From a virus: a DNA stretch of 53,272 bases. Shown here one piece after another: positions 17,383-25,103 of this stretch. The DNA is taken from positions 1-53,272 of the IMG/VR virus record IMGVR_UViG_3300048837_000676. One strand, written 5' to 3'. The first letter of the stretch is position 1, and every line of letters begins with the position of its first letter. The notes under the pieces are model-generated. The model ran no database searches. It had not been told where the DNA came from and saw nothing but the letters and a program-made list of their open reading frames with translations. The position numbers and the translations under genes were made by a program.

Positions 17383-19324
17383 TCTGCTCCCCTTCCGTTG
17401 ACGGATCGGACACGACGACTTGCTGTGCCAACTGCTCTTCGACTCTGCGGCGAAGCTCTTCCTCGCTCGGAATGATTTTCTCGACCGGGATGTCCAGTCC
17501 CTTCGCCACTTCGCGTAGCAGAGTGGCCCGGCCCTGCATGCCGATGATTTGCAGGTCGGTCGGATTGTTCGTCATGGCCAGGAACTCCTGGCGGCGAATC
17601 TGCACCTGCTCGCGCACCAGAATGGCAAGCGCCCCGCGAGGGACCACTTGCACGTCGCCCTTGAGCGAATCGTCTTCGATATGAACCATGTTCCAGGTAT
17701 ACAACCGCTCGATGGCCGGTCGGAGAACGTCCCGGTCCAGATTCTTGATGACCCGTTTGATTCCGCGAGCCGCCGCGTTCATCAGCATGGACAGACCGCT
17801 GGCCGTCTGCCCGGCACCGCCCAGGTTCTCGTTCCCGTAGACGTACCGAGGAATCAGGGTGCGGTCGTCCGACTTTTTCTCATAGTAGTCGGAAATGGCA
17901 ATCAGCTCCGCCGAATTGCTAGACGGCTGGAAGAAGCGGACCGGCTCGTTCTGCTGCGTCTTGGTGCCACGAAACAGCCAAACCTTCCACGGATACAACC
18001 GATTCACCGTCGGCACATGCTCAGGGGGAACCGCGTCCAGGTCCACGGCGACCTGCGGGCCGGAAGAGATGGCGAGATTGTTCAGCAGGTTCCGCTGCGC
18101 CCCGTTCACGCCCTCCTGGCAGTCCTCCATCTTCTCGGGAATGCTTTTCAGCCCCCACAGGGAGTTCTTGTTGCGGATGAACGACGACACGTAGTACGGG
18201 CGGCGTCCAAGCGGGTCTGGATTCAAAATCGCCTTCACGACTTGATTGCCGACCAGAATGCAGTTCACCTCGTGATACTGGTAGGGGTCGGAAATATCAT
18301 CCATACCCCATTCCGCCAGCATGGAGCCCGGCACATTTCCCCAAAACTCGATGACCCGGATCGTTGCATCCGGCATGCCGTTGTTGTGGATAGTCAGCCG
18401 ATTCTCAAGCGCCGCCTTCTCGGCTTCGCCCGACACCATCGGGTACATGGTCGCTGGCGCGTAGGCAAGAACCGCCTCGATGGCTTGCTTGTTCCATCCC
18501 GGAACGTCGCGCATCTCCGAGAGGTTGCGCCGGTCGAGGTCGATCACTTCGCACACGTAGGACTCGTTTACGTGCCGAGCATTCGGGCCAGGGTAGAACG
18601 AGAACGGATCAACGCAGCTCCATGTGGGGATGATTTCGTCCGTCACATCGACTTTCCCGTCTCGCCACGCCAACCGTTTCTTGCGCAGAAGAACCGGCCC
18701 CTTGAGTACCGCCGACGGATAGGTGCCGAGGTCGCTGATGAACTCGGTCAGAGCTTCGAATAGTCCGCCCTCCGCCGTCTGGTCCTCCATCTTGCGAACC
18801 ATGCGCTCGCATGTCTTCTTCGCCTCGTCGTACATCTGGCGCAGCGTTTCGTCGTAGAGGTCTTCTGCGAACGCCATCACCTCTTCGGGCGACACGTTGG
18901 GTTGCCCCTGGAACTGAGCGACAGTCGCCTCGACTACGGTTTCCGCGTTCCCTGAAGGCAGGGAAGGTATCGGGGTCGGCTGCGCGTCCCACGGACGGTC
19001 GCCAACCGGAGCGAAGACATCCTCAAGCCACGCCTCGAACGCTTCGCACTTGGTTTCCGTGATGTTGAAAAAAAGGGAGCTTCCACCCTTTGCCTGAATT
19101 GCGGCCAGCTTACCCTCGTCGTACTTCCCTGACTTTGCCCGCCGCGAACGCAGAAGCCGGTCCGTCACCCCTGTCGTCTGGCGGTGCATCTCGGCGTCCT
19201 GGAACGCCTTGGCCACGTATGCGGCAAGAGATGTGACAACTGGCGACTGCCGTTGCTGGTCAGCTTGGTCGAGCGCCTCGCGCTCTTCCGCCTCAAGCTG
19301 TGAATTGGGCTTGACCGTCAGCAT
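17375..19324 (-). CDS. Portal protein
   Basis: A 649-aa protein. ATG 19324 (MLTVKPNSQL) is preferred over a TTG 48 nt upstream, though the Shine-Dalgarno is weak. Portal-like features of P22/T7-type podoviruses are visible: a helical N-terminus, the clip/wing pattern PSAVLKGPVLLRKKRLAWRDGKVDV...SCVDPFSFYPGPNARHVNES, then GMDDISDPYQYHEVNCILVGNQVVKAILNPDPLGRRPYYVSSF. A Gln/Glu-rich C-terminal tail forms the barrel-type end. The length is within the family range. It is separated from the large terminase by a 155-bp gap holding a possible promoter and hairpin, and is followed by scaffold and capsid genes. Confidence 0.85.
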   Translation of the reverse strand: MLTVKPNSQLEAEEREALDQADQQRQSPVVTSLAAYVAKAFQDAEMHRQTTGVTDRLLRSRRAKSGKYDEGKLAAIQAKGGSSLFFNITETKCEAFEAWLEDVFAPVGDRPWDAQPTPIPSLPSGNAETVVEATVAQFQGQPNVSPEEVMAFAEDLYDETLRQMYDEAKKTCERMVRKMEDQTAEGGLFEALTEFISDLGTYPSAVLKGPVLLRKKRLAWRDGKVDVTDEIIPTWSCVDPFSFYPGPNARHVNESYVCEVIDLDRRNLSEMRDVPGWNKQAIEAVLAYAPATMYPMVSGEAEKAALENRLTIHNNGMPDATIRVIEFWGNVPGSMLAEWGMDDISDPYQYHEVNCILVGNQVVKAILNPDPLGRRPYYVSSFIRNKNSLWGLKSIPEKMEDCQEGVNGAQRNLLNNLAISSGPQVAVDLDAVPPEHVPTVNRLYPWKVWLFRGTKTQQNEPVRFFQPSSNSAELIAISDYYEKKSDDRTLIPRYVYGNENLGGAGQTASGLSMLMNAAARGIKRVIKNLDRDVLRPAIERLYTWNMVHIEDDSLKGDVQVVPRGALAILVREQVQIRRQEFLAMTNNPTDLQIIGMQGRATLLREVAKGLDIPVEKIIPSEEELRRRVEEQLAQQVVVSDPSTEGEQNG

Positions 19325-19345
19325 GTCGTGTCCCGGAAAGAAAGA

Positions 19346-19380
19346 GGGCGTAGCTGGGAGTGGGCTGCCCAACTACGCCC
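19346..19380 (-). terminator. Hairpin in portal leader, terminator or attenuator
   Basis: An 8-bp inverted repeat (GGGCGTAG / CTACGCCC) encloses a nested GGG/CCC stem. On the minus strand it is followed by the U-rich run TCTTTCTTTCC. It lies between a candidate promoter and the portal start, so it could attenuate that transcript or terminate read-through from the large terminase gene. Confidence 0.5.
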
Positions 19381-19433
19381 GAACCAAGGAGACCCGCCCG
19401 CCACGCACCGCGCAATGCCTGCCGGACACCACT

Positions 19434-19462
19434 ACTTTACAGGGAACCCAAGAAGGTTACAA
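19434..19462 (-). promoter_or_regulatory. Candidate sigma70-type promoter for portal-capsid genes
   Basis: The minus strand has TTGTAA (19462-19457), a spacer of exactly 17 nt, and TAAAGT (19439-19434). Each hexamer matches four of six consensus positions. The element lies in one of the few late-operon gaps above 100 bp, 110 bp before the portal start. Nothing else gene-like is seen in 19325-19479. Confidence 0.45.
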
Positions 19463-19479
19463 GCGAACCCTCCAAGGTT

Positions 19480-20928
19480 TTACACCATTCCGGCCCAGGA
19501 GGCAGACGGAACGGGAGGAGAAACTGCCGGAACGTGTGCATGCATCGTGTCCACCAGCATGACAAGGTATTGCAACGCATCGTGCGGATGGCTGAACTTG
19601 TTCTTGCTCGGGACATCCCGGTAACGCTCTTCTCCGGACACCTGCACACGCTCGAAGCGATAGCCGCCAAGGAACCCGCGCCGCAGCATTTTGCACGACG
19701 GGTCGAGCAGGAATGCGGGTTTGCCGTCAACCATGCGCGTGAGCCGGTCAATTACCGCCTGCCGTCGCGGCAGGAAGTCGTTCGTAGGCGCGGCCCGAGT
19801 CGGGATGCCGAGCATCTCCAGTTGCCCGAGGCATGTAAGCTCGTCTGCCTGGCTCGCCTGATTGCCCGCCGGATCGCCTCCGGAAACCAACGGCACATTC
19901 GGAAAAAGCGCCGCAAGGGTGGGCTTGACAACATCCGTCGCGAACTGTTTGACGCCGCCACGCTGACATACCATTTCGCGAAGAATGCGCAGTTGACCGT
20001 CTGGAGCGAGTTGCCCGACGATGCAGGAAGGAGTGAGCCCGAAGTCCCAGCCAAGAAAAATCGGCCGGCCTCGAAATAGTCCGAGTGGCGTCGGCGACAC
20101 ATGGACAGCATCGTTGTACACCCCGCCGAACACCGGCTTGCCGTCGAACACCGTGCCGTAGCGTCCGCAGCAGTGAACCGCTATCCATTCCGGGTCCGCT
20201 CCTTCCGTCAGCCGCAGCCAATACTGATAGCCCAATGGCTGGTTCTGCACATTTTCCGCACCGGGATTGGCCTCGTAGCCAATGATCTTGCCATTGTCGT
20301 TCAGAACTTGCACCAGTGCGCCTGGCTGCTTGAAGAACTGCCACCCATCCGGTTTCACATCCTCCGCCAGGCGGTACCACCAGTGATCGTCGTCGGGCGG
20401 ATTGGTGTCCATGATGAGACCGGTCCAAGTGATTTCATCGCAGTCGCGTTTCGACGGATACCTGCCCGTCCGCGACAGCGCCGCCTGCGCAATGGTCTTG
20501 TCAATCTCCCTCGCTTCGTTGATCCACGCCCCGGTAAGCTCCAGCGATAGCAGCTTTTTCACGTCTCTTGGCTTGTCAAGGGCGAGAAAGTACACCTGCA
20601 TGTCCATCCTGGTGCCGTCGGGAAGCGGCGTAGCCATGCGCCCGTCGATTGGTGCACCGTAGGTGATCGGGCAAACCTGCTCCGGTACCCACTCCTTCCA
20701 TGTGTTGATCGTGGTAGATTTGAGTTCGGGATAGGTTTGACGAATCACGGCCCAGCGAGTCCGCCGGACCCCGTATTTGTCCGGTGCCTGCCGCATCGCC
20801 CGTGACAGAATCTCCACGCAGCATGCAACCGATTTGCCGGACCCAATCGGCCCCATCACCCCGCGAACCGAGGCTTCCGACTGATGGAACCTCGCCAACG
20901 TTGGTTCCGCCTTGTAGGTGATGTTCAC
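19480..20928 (-). CDS. terL: Terminase large subunit
   Basis: A 482-aa DNA-packaging motor. Start GTG 20928 overlaps the preceding stop (GTGA) and follows AGGA; longer frames read into the upstream gene. The ATPase part has Walker A GPIGSGKS at residues 26-33, Walker B-like LTGAWINEA at 131-139 with catalytic Glu138, and a coupling motif DTNPPDD near 174-180. The RNase-H-like nuclease part has acidic residues in FLGWDFGL (Asp295), DPAGNQ (Asp352) and PHDALQYL (Asp450). These are the expected metal-binding positions of headful-type terminases. The length is usual. The small subunit gene is about 5.4 kb upstream instead of adjacent. Confidence 0.93.
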   Translation of the reverse strand: MNITYKAEPTLARFHQSEASVRGVMGPIGSGKSVACCVEILSRAMRQAPDKYGVRRTRWAVIRQTYPELKSTTINTWKEWVPEQVCPITYGAPIDGRMATPLPDGTRMDMQVYFLALDKPRDVKKLLSLELTGAWINEAREIDKTIAQAALSRTGRYPSKRDCDEITWTGLIMDTNPPDDDHWWYRLAEDVKPDGWQFFKQPGALVQVLNDNGKIIGYEANPGAENVQNQPLGYQYWLRLTEGADPEWIAVHCCGRYGTVFDGKPVFGGVYNDAVHVSPTPLGLFRGRPIFLGWDFGLTPSCIVGQLAPDGQLRILREMVCQRGGVKQFATDVVKPTLAALFPNVPLVSGGDPAGNQASQADELTCLGQLEMLGIPTRAAPTNDFLPRRQAVIDRLTRMVDGKPAFLLDPSCKMLRRGFLGGYRFERVQVSGEERYRDVPSKNKFSHPHDALQYLVMLVDTMHAHVPAVSPPVPSASWAGMV

Positions 20929-21341
20929 GCCGTCGTCCTGTGAGTCCAGTGCCTCGACGAGCCAACCGCAAGCGCCAGCCAGGCCGCGCCGAGCCAAAGC
21001 ATGGTGAGCGTCCAGCGGATGGCCTTGCCGGACACCAGCCCATGCCAGAATCCGCAACCGAAGCGCATTTTGGCCACCCGGTAGGTGTTTGCGAGGAACC
21101 GGCGATTCGCGGCGCGGCGGGCCTTTGCGTCTCCGCCAACATGGAAATCGATGTCATGAGGGCGGCTGGCCGGCTTGAGGAACGGCAGTAGATCGAACAG
21201 CCAGCGAATAAAGCGGGGCCACGACTCCGGCCCCACGCCGTTGAGGATATTCGACCGTTCGGCTGGAGTGAACTCATGCCAATGCGGGCCAGCGTCCAGC
21301 CAGTACCCGTCGATGTAAGTCAGCTTCGGCTTAGTCTTCAC
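20925..21341 (-). CDS. PLA2-like (NGxGP...HDxxF) phage protein with C-terminal membrane helix
   Basis: A 138-aa protein. GTG 21341 is chosen because GGAGGG lies 8 nt upstream; it overlaps the previous gene by 11 nt. The motif order NGVGPESW ... SRPHDIDFHVGG ... ANRRFLANTYRV resembles small phage proteins with NGCGP followed by a His-Asp dyad, a PLA2-like active-site pattern. The Cys normally seen in NGCGP is Val here, and the usual Tyr after the dyad is Phe. Residues about 115-135 are hydrophobic (WTLTMLWLGAAWLALAV), a likely membrane anchor. Gene context and topology suggest membrane or envelope action during lysis or entry, but activity is not established. Confidence 0.65.
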   Translation of the reverse strand: MKTKPKLTYIDGYWLDAGPHWHEFTPAERSNILNGVGPESWPRFIRWLFDLLPFLKPASRPHDIDFHVGGDAKARRAANRRFLANTYRVAKMRFGCGFWHGLVSGKAIRWTLTMLWLGAAWLALAVGSSRHWTHRTTA

Positions 21342-21756
21342 TGCGGCATCCCTCCAGCAAGGCCAACACCTGGTCGATGGTCGCGCCCTTGGCCTGCGCG
21401 AAGGCGGAGATGCCAGACATGAACTCGTCATCATCCGACGCCAGCACGTTCGCGTTGTCCCAATCGAAGCGGAGATCGTTGGCGTCCAGAAAGGCCAGGA
21501 AGTCCGCCAGCCAGCCCTGCGCACGGAGCATCCGCCCTACCTTGAGCTTGCTGTACTGGACCACGGGAGGAGGGAACCACGGCGCCATCTCTTCCGCCGT
21601 CGCCTCGCGGACCTGCCCGCTGTCCAGCACGGGACAGGACAGCGATCCCACATCCAACCACGCCCGCAAGTCGGCGCAGACATGGACGCCCTCGCCGGGC
21701 TGGTAGTCGTAGCCGGGGGCGGTCAAGCGTCCGTCGATAATGCGGAATCCGTACAT
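21331..21756 (-). CDS. Putative fibre-associated / fibre-assembly protein
   Basis: A 141-aa protein starting at ATG 21756 behind GGAG. The N-terminus (MYGFRIIDGRLTAPGYDYQPG) is a small beta unit and the middle carries AEEMAPWFPPPVVQYSKLKVGRMLRAQGWL. The second half is helical with FDWDNANVLASDDDEFMSGISAFA. Short proteins with a Y.KL.....L...G....F..FL pattern directly after fibre genes are often chaperones or fibre-tip accessories. The role is inferred from position and this pattern only. Confidence 0.65.
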   Translation of the reverse strand: MYGFRIIDGRLTAPGYDYQPGEGVHVCADLRAWLDVGSLSCPVLDSGQVREATAEEMAPWFPPPVVQYSKLKVGRMLRAQGWLADFLAFLDANDLRFDWDNANVLASDDDEFMSGISAFAQAKGATIDQVLALLEGCRSED

Positions 21757-21758
21757 GG

Positions 21759-22505
21759 CTATACTCCAAACCGGTGGCGGGTTGACTCGTAGAGATAGCG
21801 CCGGGCACCAGCGGCTGTAGTTCCTGCTACAACGCAAGCGTCGTCTATGCTGCCCTGGAAAAAGCCGGAAAGATTGCCGTTGCCCGACTCCGCTCCAATG
21901 CCGGTGCGCAAGCCGTCGGCACCGCTTACAAACAACGACCCGGCGGTGAAGTTTCCGGTTACTTCCGTTGCGTTCACGCGGGCGACGTAGGTTCCTCCCG
22001 CAGCGTTTACCGACGCCAGCACAAAGGCCCATGCGTCTTGCGGAATGGTCAAACCCGTAGACAGCTCGCGAAAACCACTGCTATTGGTCACAATGACGCG
22101 AACAATCAAGTTTGCGCCATCTGCAACCAACGCGCCGCCGCCCCGATTTGTGCCTCCCCCAGAAGTAAAATCGCGGTCCCAACACAGTATGCCAGCGCCG
22201 GTTACGCTGGCCGCGCGGCGCACCCACGCGAACATTGTCACGCCGGGCAACCCGTGCAAACCCATTACTCCGCCTACGCCCGTAATGTAGCGAGGCGATC
22301 CGACCCATGACGTCGTGCCGGGAAAAACGGCTCCTGCTGGTGCGACGCTGGCCCCGCCGCCCGCCGCGTAGGACAATCCGGACTGCCACGGCGAGCAATC
22401 GAGCCAGCTTCCGCCCGCAGGAACGCGAGGATGGTAGAGAGTAGACAGGCATAGCCGCACGTCGCGGGGGTTGGCTACGTCGAAAACTGGGTGCAGGCTA
22501 GGCAA
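21759..22505 (-). CDS. LamG/ConA-like lectin-fold surface protein
   Basis: A 248-aa protein. TTG 22505 is the best start: GGGGAGG lies 6 nt before it and it overlaps the preceding stop by 8 nt. An upstream ATG would need a 47-nt overlap. The sequence has the features of a laminin-G/concanavalin-like jelly roll: GLPGVTMFAWVRRAA, AGILCWDRDF, an IPQDAWAFVLASVNAAGGTYVARVNA strand pair, and FFQGSIDDACVVAG near the end. Such domains bind sugars or act as adhesion modules in phage receptor-binding proteins. It follows another fibre-type protein and probably sits at the virion surface. Confidence 0.7.
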   Translation of the reverse strand: MPSLHPVFDVANPRDVRLCLSTLYHPRVPAGGSWLDCSPWQSGLSYAAGGGASVAPAGAVFPGTTSWVGSPRYITGVGGVMGLHGLPGVTMFAWVRRAASVTGAGILCWDRDFTSGGGTNRGGGALVADGANLIVRVIVTNSSGFRELSTGLTIPQDAWAFVLASVNAAGGTYVARVNATEVTGNFTAGSLFVSGADGLRTGIGAESGNGNLSGFFQGSIDDACVVAGTTAAGARRYLYESTRHRFGV

Positions 22506-23406
22506 GGGCCACCTCCCCGCCGTGCAGGACGGCGCTGGTGGCATAGGTGCCGGGGTCGAGTGCCGAACGGTACACCTCCACCCGGCAGTGGTCTCCGGCG
22601 GCGAGGATGCCGGATAGCGTAATGGTCGCGCTGTCGGCTTGCGGGTCTCCGTTGTCTTCGTCGAGGGTGCTGGTGAGCGTAGTTTCGGCGACTACCCACG
22701 CGGGCGCGGTGCCGTCGCTCCACTTGTAGATGCGGATTTTCCAGAGGACTGTTTTCGACCCCGCATTGCCGCCCGCCCAATCGGATTTGCCGACTAACAC
22801 CCGAACGACTAGCGAAACCGCCCCGGATGCAATGCGCAAGTCATCGACGGCCAGGAAGGCATACGCGCCGGATTCGGCAGCGGCACGGACCACGCGGCAC
22901 GCTAGCGCATAGTTGGGTGCCAACGGGACGGCGGCGGCGACGGCCAAGGTTTCTCCCGTCCACGCGCCAGCGCCAGCGTAGTTGCCCGCCAACGTCGCGA
23001 GGGTGAAATAGTCGGTTCCGGCGGTGCCGAGGACAGCGGACACATACCACGCTGTACTGCCGTTGTACCACAGATAGAGCGTGCCGTCCTGCGAGATGTA
23101 AGCGGCTTGGCTGTTGTACTCGCCTATGCAACGCCAGACGCAGTTTGCGCTGGTGTCGGTGGTCGCTCCCGTCGAAAGCAGCGCGTCGATCCCCTGGTAG
23201 GAAAATTCGCGGGTCGGGAAGCCGGAGCCAAACGGCCCTACCACAGTGCCAGCAGGCAAACGGGCGTACAACCCATCCGCCTTGGCATACATTTCGAGGA
23301 TGCCAGAACCGGGAGCCGTGGGGTCCGTGGACAGCATGGCCAGACTGACGGGAGCATCGCCAAGCTGTGCAACGCTCCCGCTTGACAGTATGAGCGGTCT
23401 TGGCAT
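22498..23406 (-). CDS. Putative tail fibre / receptor-binding protein
   Basis: A 302-aa protein from ATG 23406 behind AAGGA. The N-terminal 60 residues (SVAQLGDAPVSLAMLSTDPTAPGSGILEMYAKADGLYARLPAG) resemble the virion-attachment part of fibre-like proteins. The rest is beta-rich and Gly/Ala/Ser/Thr-rich, with DGTLYLWYNGSTAWYVSAVLG and a C-terminal carbohydrate-binding-like domain (WKIRIYKWSDGTAPAWVVAETTLTS). It is flanked by other surface-protein candidates in one cluster between the terminase subunits. Receptor binding is an inference. Confidence 0.7.
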   Translation of the reverse strand: MPRPLILSSGSVAQLGDAPVSLAMLSTDPTAPGSGILEMYAKADGLYARLPAGTVVGPFGSGFPTREFSYQGIDALLSTGATTDTSANCVWRCIGEYNSQAAYISQDGTLYLWYNGSTAWYVSAVLGTAGTDYFTLATLAGNYAGAGAWTGETLAVAAAVPLAPNYALACRVVRAAAESGAYAFLAVDDLRIASGAVSLVVRVLVGKSDWAGGNAGSKTVLWKIRIYKWSDGTAPAWVVAETTLTSTLDEDNGDPQADSATITLSGILAAGDHCRVEVYRSALDPGTYATSAVLHGGEVALA

Positions 23407-23430
23407 ATCGCAGTATCCTTGCCGAACCGA

Positions 23431-23943
23431 CTACGCGAGGATGATCGGGTCCGACGGATTGAAGTTGATGGCGGTTGCGCTGGACGAGACGCCGAGTCGT
23501 TGCACGATGTTGCCGGTTGCGCTCGGGGCGGTCTCGGTTGTCGCACCGGGAGTCGTCGCGAGATACTGGACGGTGCCGACAGTCATGCCGGTGCGGTGGC
23601 TGTTGGTCGTCCCGATGGGGTAGATGGTCGCATTTGCCGCACTTTCGACCGCAGCCAGAACAAACCCGTGGGCTGGCTTGTTGGTGGTCGCGTCCGCCTT
23701 GCGGCATTTGACCGTCGTGTCGTCGTTGTAGAGGTTGACGAAATCCCCGTCGGCGATTGCCTCGGAAGCGGGAACGACGATTGTGTCGGCCCCAACTCCC
23801 GCGGGCATCATGCTGGACGCGAGCAGACCGGACGCATCGAGAGCCGGAATCTTCCCGGCATCGCTAGCTCCGGCGGAAGTCTGAATCGCCGCCACTTCCT
23901 GGAGGTTGCCGCCGCTGTGCGAAAGATACTTGTTTCCTGCCAT
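23431..23943 (-). CDS. Small virion surface or fibre protein
   Basis: A 170-aa protein from ATG 23943 after AGGAG. The N-terminus (MAGNKYLSHSGGNLQEVAAIQTSAG) and the segment GKIPALDASGLLASSMMPAG are common in short fibre or appendage proteins. A beta-rich centre includes ADGDFVNLYNDDTTVKCRKADATTNKPAHGFVLA. The end is Ser/Thr/Ala-rich. It has no enzyme motif and lies in the fibre cluster. It may be a decoration or fibre-base subunit. Confidence 0.65.
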   Translation of the reverse strand: MAGNKYLSHSGGNLQEVAAIQTSAGASDAGKIPALDASGLLASSMMPAGVGADTIVVPASEAIADGDFVNLYNDDTTVKCRKADATTNKPAHGFVLAAVESAANATIYPIGTTNSHRTGMTVGTVQYLATTPGATTETAPSATGNIVQRLGVSSSATAINFNPSDPIILA

Positions 23944-23959
23944 TTTTGGAACTCCTGTG

Positions 23960-24766
23960 CTATGCGAGGGTGATCGTGCGTTGGATACGGATTGCGATTT
24001 TGGTTGCCGAGATTGCCTGTGCGACGGGCGCGGACACGCCAGAACTCGGAGCCGTCTCCGTCAGGACTCCGTTCACACCGGCGTAGAGGATGGCGTTCGG
24101 AGTCCAAGACCATGAAGAATCAATCATGATTCCCTCGGTCTGAATCGTGAGGTCCGCCCCGGTCACTGCTGCGCCGGCCGTAATTCCAAGCGGCGGGACG
24201 GTTGCGCTGGCGGAAAGGTAGTAGTTGCCTTGGTGATCGACTACGCGCCCTCCTCCGATCTCACCGGGCGACTCAACCGTGCATCTGGCAGGACCGGAGT
24301 TGTTGACGAGCGCATCCACTTCGGCATCGGTGTAGGTGTTCTCGTCGGGGTTGACCGGGGGCGTGTCTGCGGGCCTGTATGCCTGGTTGCCCAGCAGTGC
24401 CGCGCCTCCCGCCACGTCTACCCCCATCGGGCCATAGACCAGATCGTCAAGGCCCCATTGCAACGGGAGCCAGTCGGCGGAGCCGATCAGATTCCGCAGG
24501 GCGGGAATGGACAGGTCTAGCGCGACGGTCCCGGACCTCTCCCCCATCACGGCGACAGGCCAGTGTCCGACGGCATCCGCCCCAAGCTCGCCTACCCGCT
24601 TGGCCGTCAGCCGGTAGGTGTGCCCGTCCTCGAAAGTCCAATCCTCGTCGGCTGCAATGACGACCGCCACGGCAAACACGTTGCCTACGGACATCGGGCC
24701 TCCCGACCAAACCAGTGTCCGGGCGGAGGGCGTGACGGTGAGGGTTCTGGATTCGGGAGTTGCCAT
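23960..24766 (-). CDS. Putative baseplate/fibre adaptor protein
   Basis: A 268-aa protein. ATG 24766 (MATPESRTLT) is chosen; the longer frame overlaps the preceding gene. The N-terminal 120 residues are beta-rich (VFAVAVVIAADEDWTFEDGHTYRLTAKRVG) and end near WLPLQWGLDDLVYG. A linker PADTPPVNPDENTYTDAEVDALVNN is typical of fibre proteins joining an attachment domain to a shaft. The C-terminal part (GNYYLSASATVPPLGITAGAAV) is beta-structured and Gly/Ala/Thr-rich. It is part of the surface-protein cluster; the family is not recognised. Confidence 0.65.
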   Translation of the reverse strand: MATPESRTLTVTPSARTLVWSGGPMSVGNVFAVAVVIAADEDWTFEDGHTYRLTAKRVGELGADAVGHWPVAVMGERSGTVALDLSIPALRNLIGSADWLPLQWGLDDLVYGPMGVDVAGGAALLGNQAYRPADTPPVNPDENTYTDAEVDALVNNSGPARCTVESPGEIGGGRVVDHQGNYYLSASATVPPLGITAGAAVTGADLTIQTEGIMIDSSWSWTPNAILYAGVNGVLTETAPSSGVSAPVAQAISATKIAIRIQRTITLA

Positions 24767-24774
24767 TGTCGTCC

Positions 24775-25014
24775 CTACTCGTCGAGAGCCGTGTAGGTGT
24801 AGGTGGCGTAGTCTGCGGCCACCAGCTTGCGCCCCGTCACGATCTTGCCGCCGACAACCGGGTAGGCATTGCTGCCAACCGAGTCGGTCTTGACGATGCT
24901 CCATGCGGCCTCGGCCAGGGGAGTGCCGATTGCCGCCTCGCAGGTGTACGTCCCGGCGGTATCTCCTTCGGCCACGACGTACACCTTTTTACGGACTGGT
25001 GCCAGTGTGCTCAT
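24775..25014 (-). CDS. Small beta-rich virion-operon protein
   Basis: A 79-aa protein. ATG 25014 (MSTLAPVRKK) follows GGAG; the longer frame would read through the tRNA-like element and is rejected. It is a compact beta protein (KVYVVAEGDTAGTYTCEAAI, VGGKIVTGRKLVAADYATYTYTALDE) with one Cys. It lies between the tRNA-like element and the fibre-type genes. No family recognised. Confidence 0.65.
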   Translation of the reverse strand: MSTLAPVRKKVYVVAEGDTAGTYTCEAAIGTPLAEAAWSIVKTDSVGSNAYPVVGGKIVTGRKLVAADYATYTYTALDE

Positions 25015-25030
25015 TGTGCCATGCTCCGAA

Positions 25031-25098
25031 TAGCGGGGGATGGAGTCGAACCACCTCAGCCAGATCATGGGCCTGGCCAGGCTCCGAGCCGCCCCGCG
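25031..25098 (-). tRNA. tRNA-like element, CAT anticodon, degenerate
   Basis: A 68-nt element fills the only 89-bp gap in this part of the late operon. Acceptor CGCGGGG pairs with CCCCGCT except for a C-U mismatch at 1-72. The T arm is canonical (GGTGG, loop TTCGACT, CCATC). The anticodon arm is CCAGG / TCTGG with loop CCCATGA, giving anticodon CAT at 25067-25069. The D arm is reduced (GGC, five-base loop, GCC), and position 33 is C, not U. No CCA is encoded. It may be a divergent Met/Ile2-type tRNA, a pseudo-tRNA or a tRNA mimic. Confidence 0.5.
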
Positions 25099-25103
25099 GT
25101 GGT

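Noticed and set aside
24775-25068. Longer start (ATG 25068) for the 79-aa protein
   Set aside because: It would translate through the tRNA-like element and lacks a ribosome-binding site; ATG 25014 has GGAG upstream.
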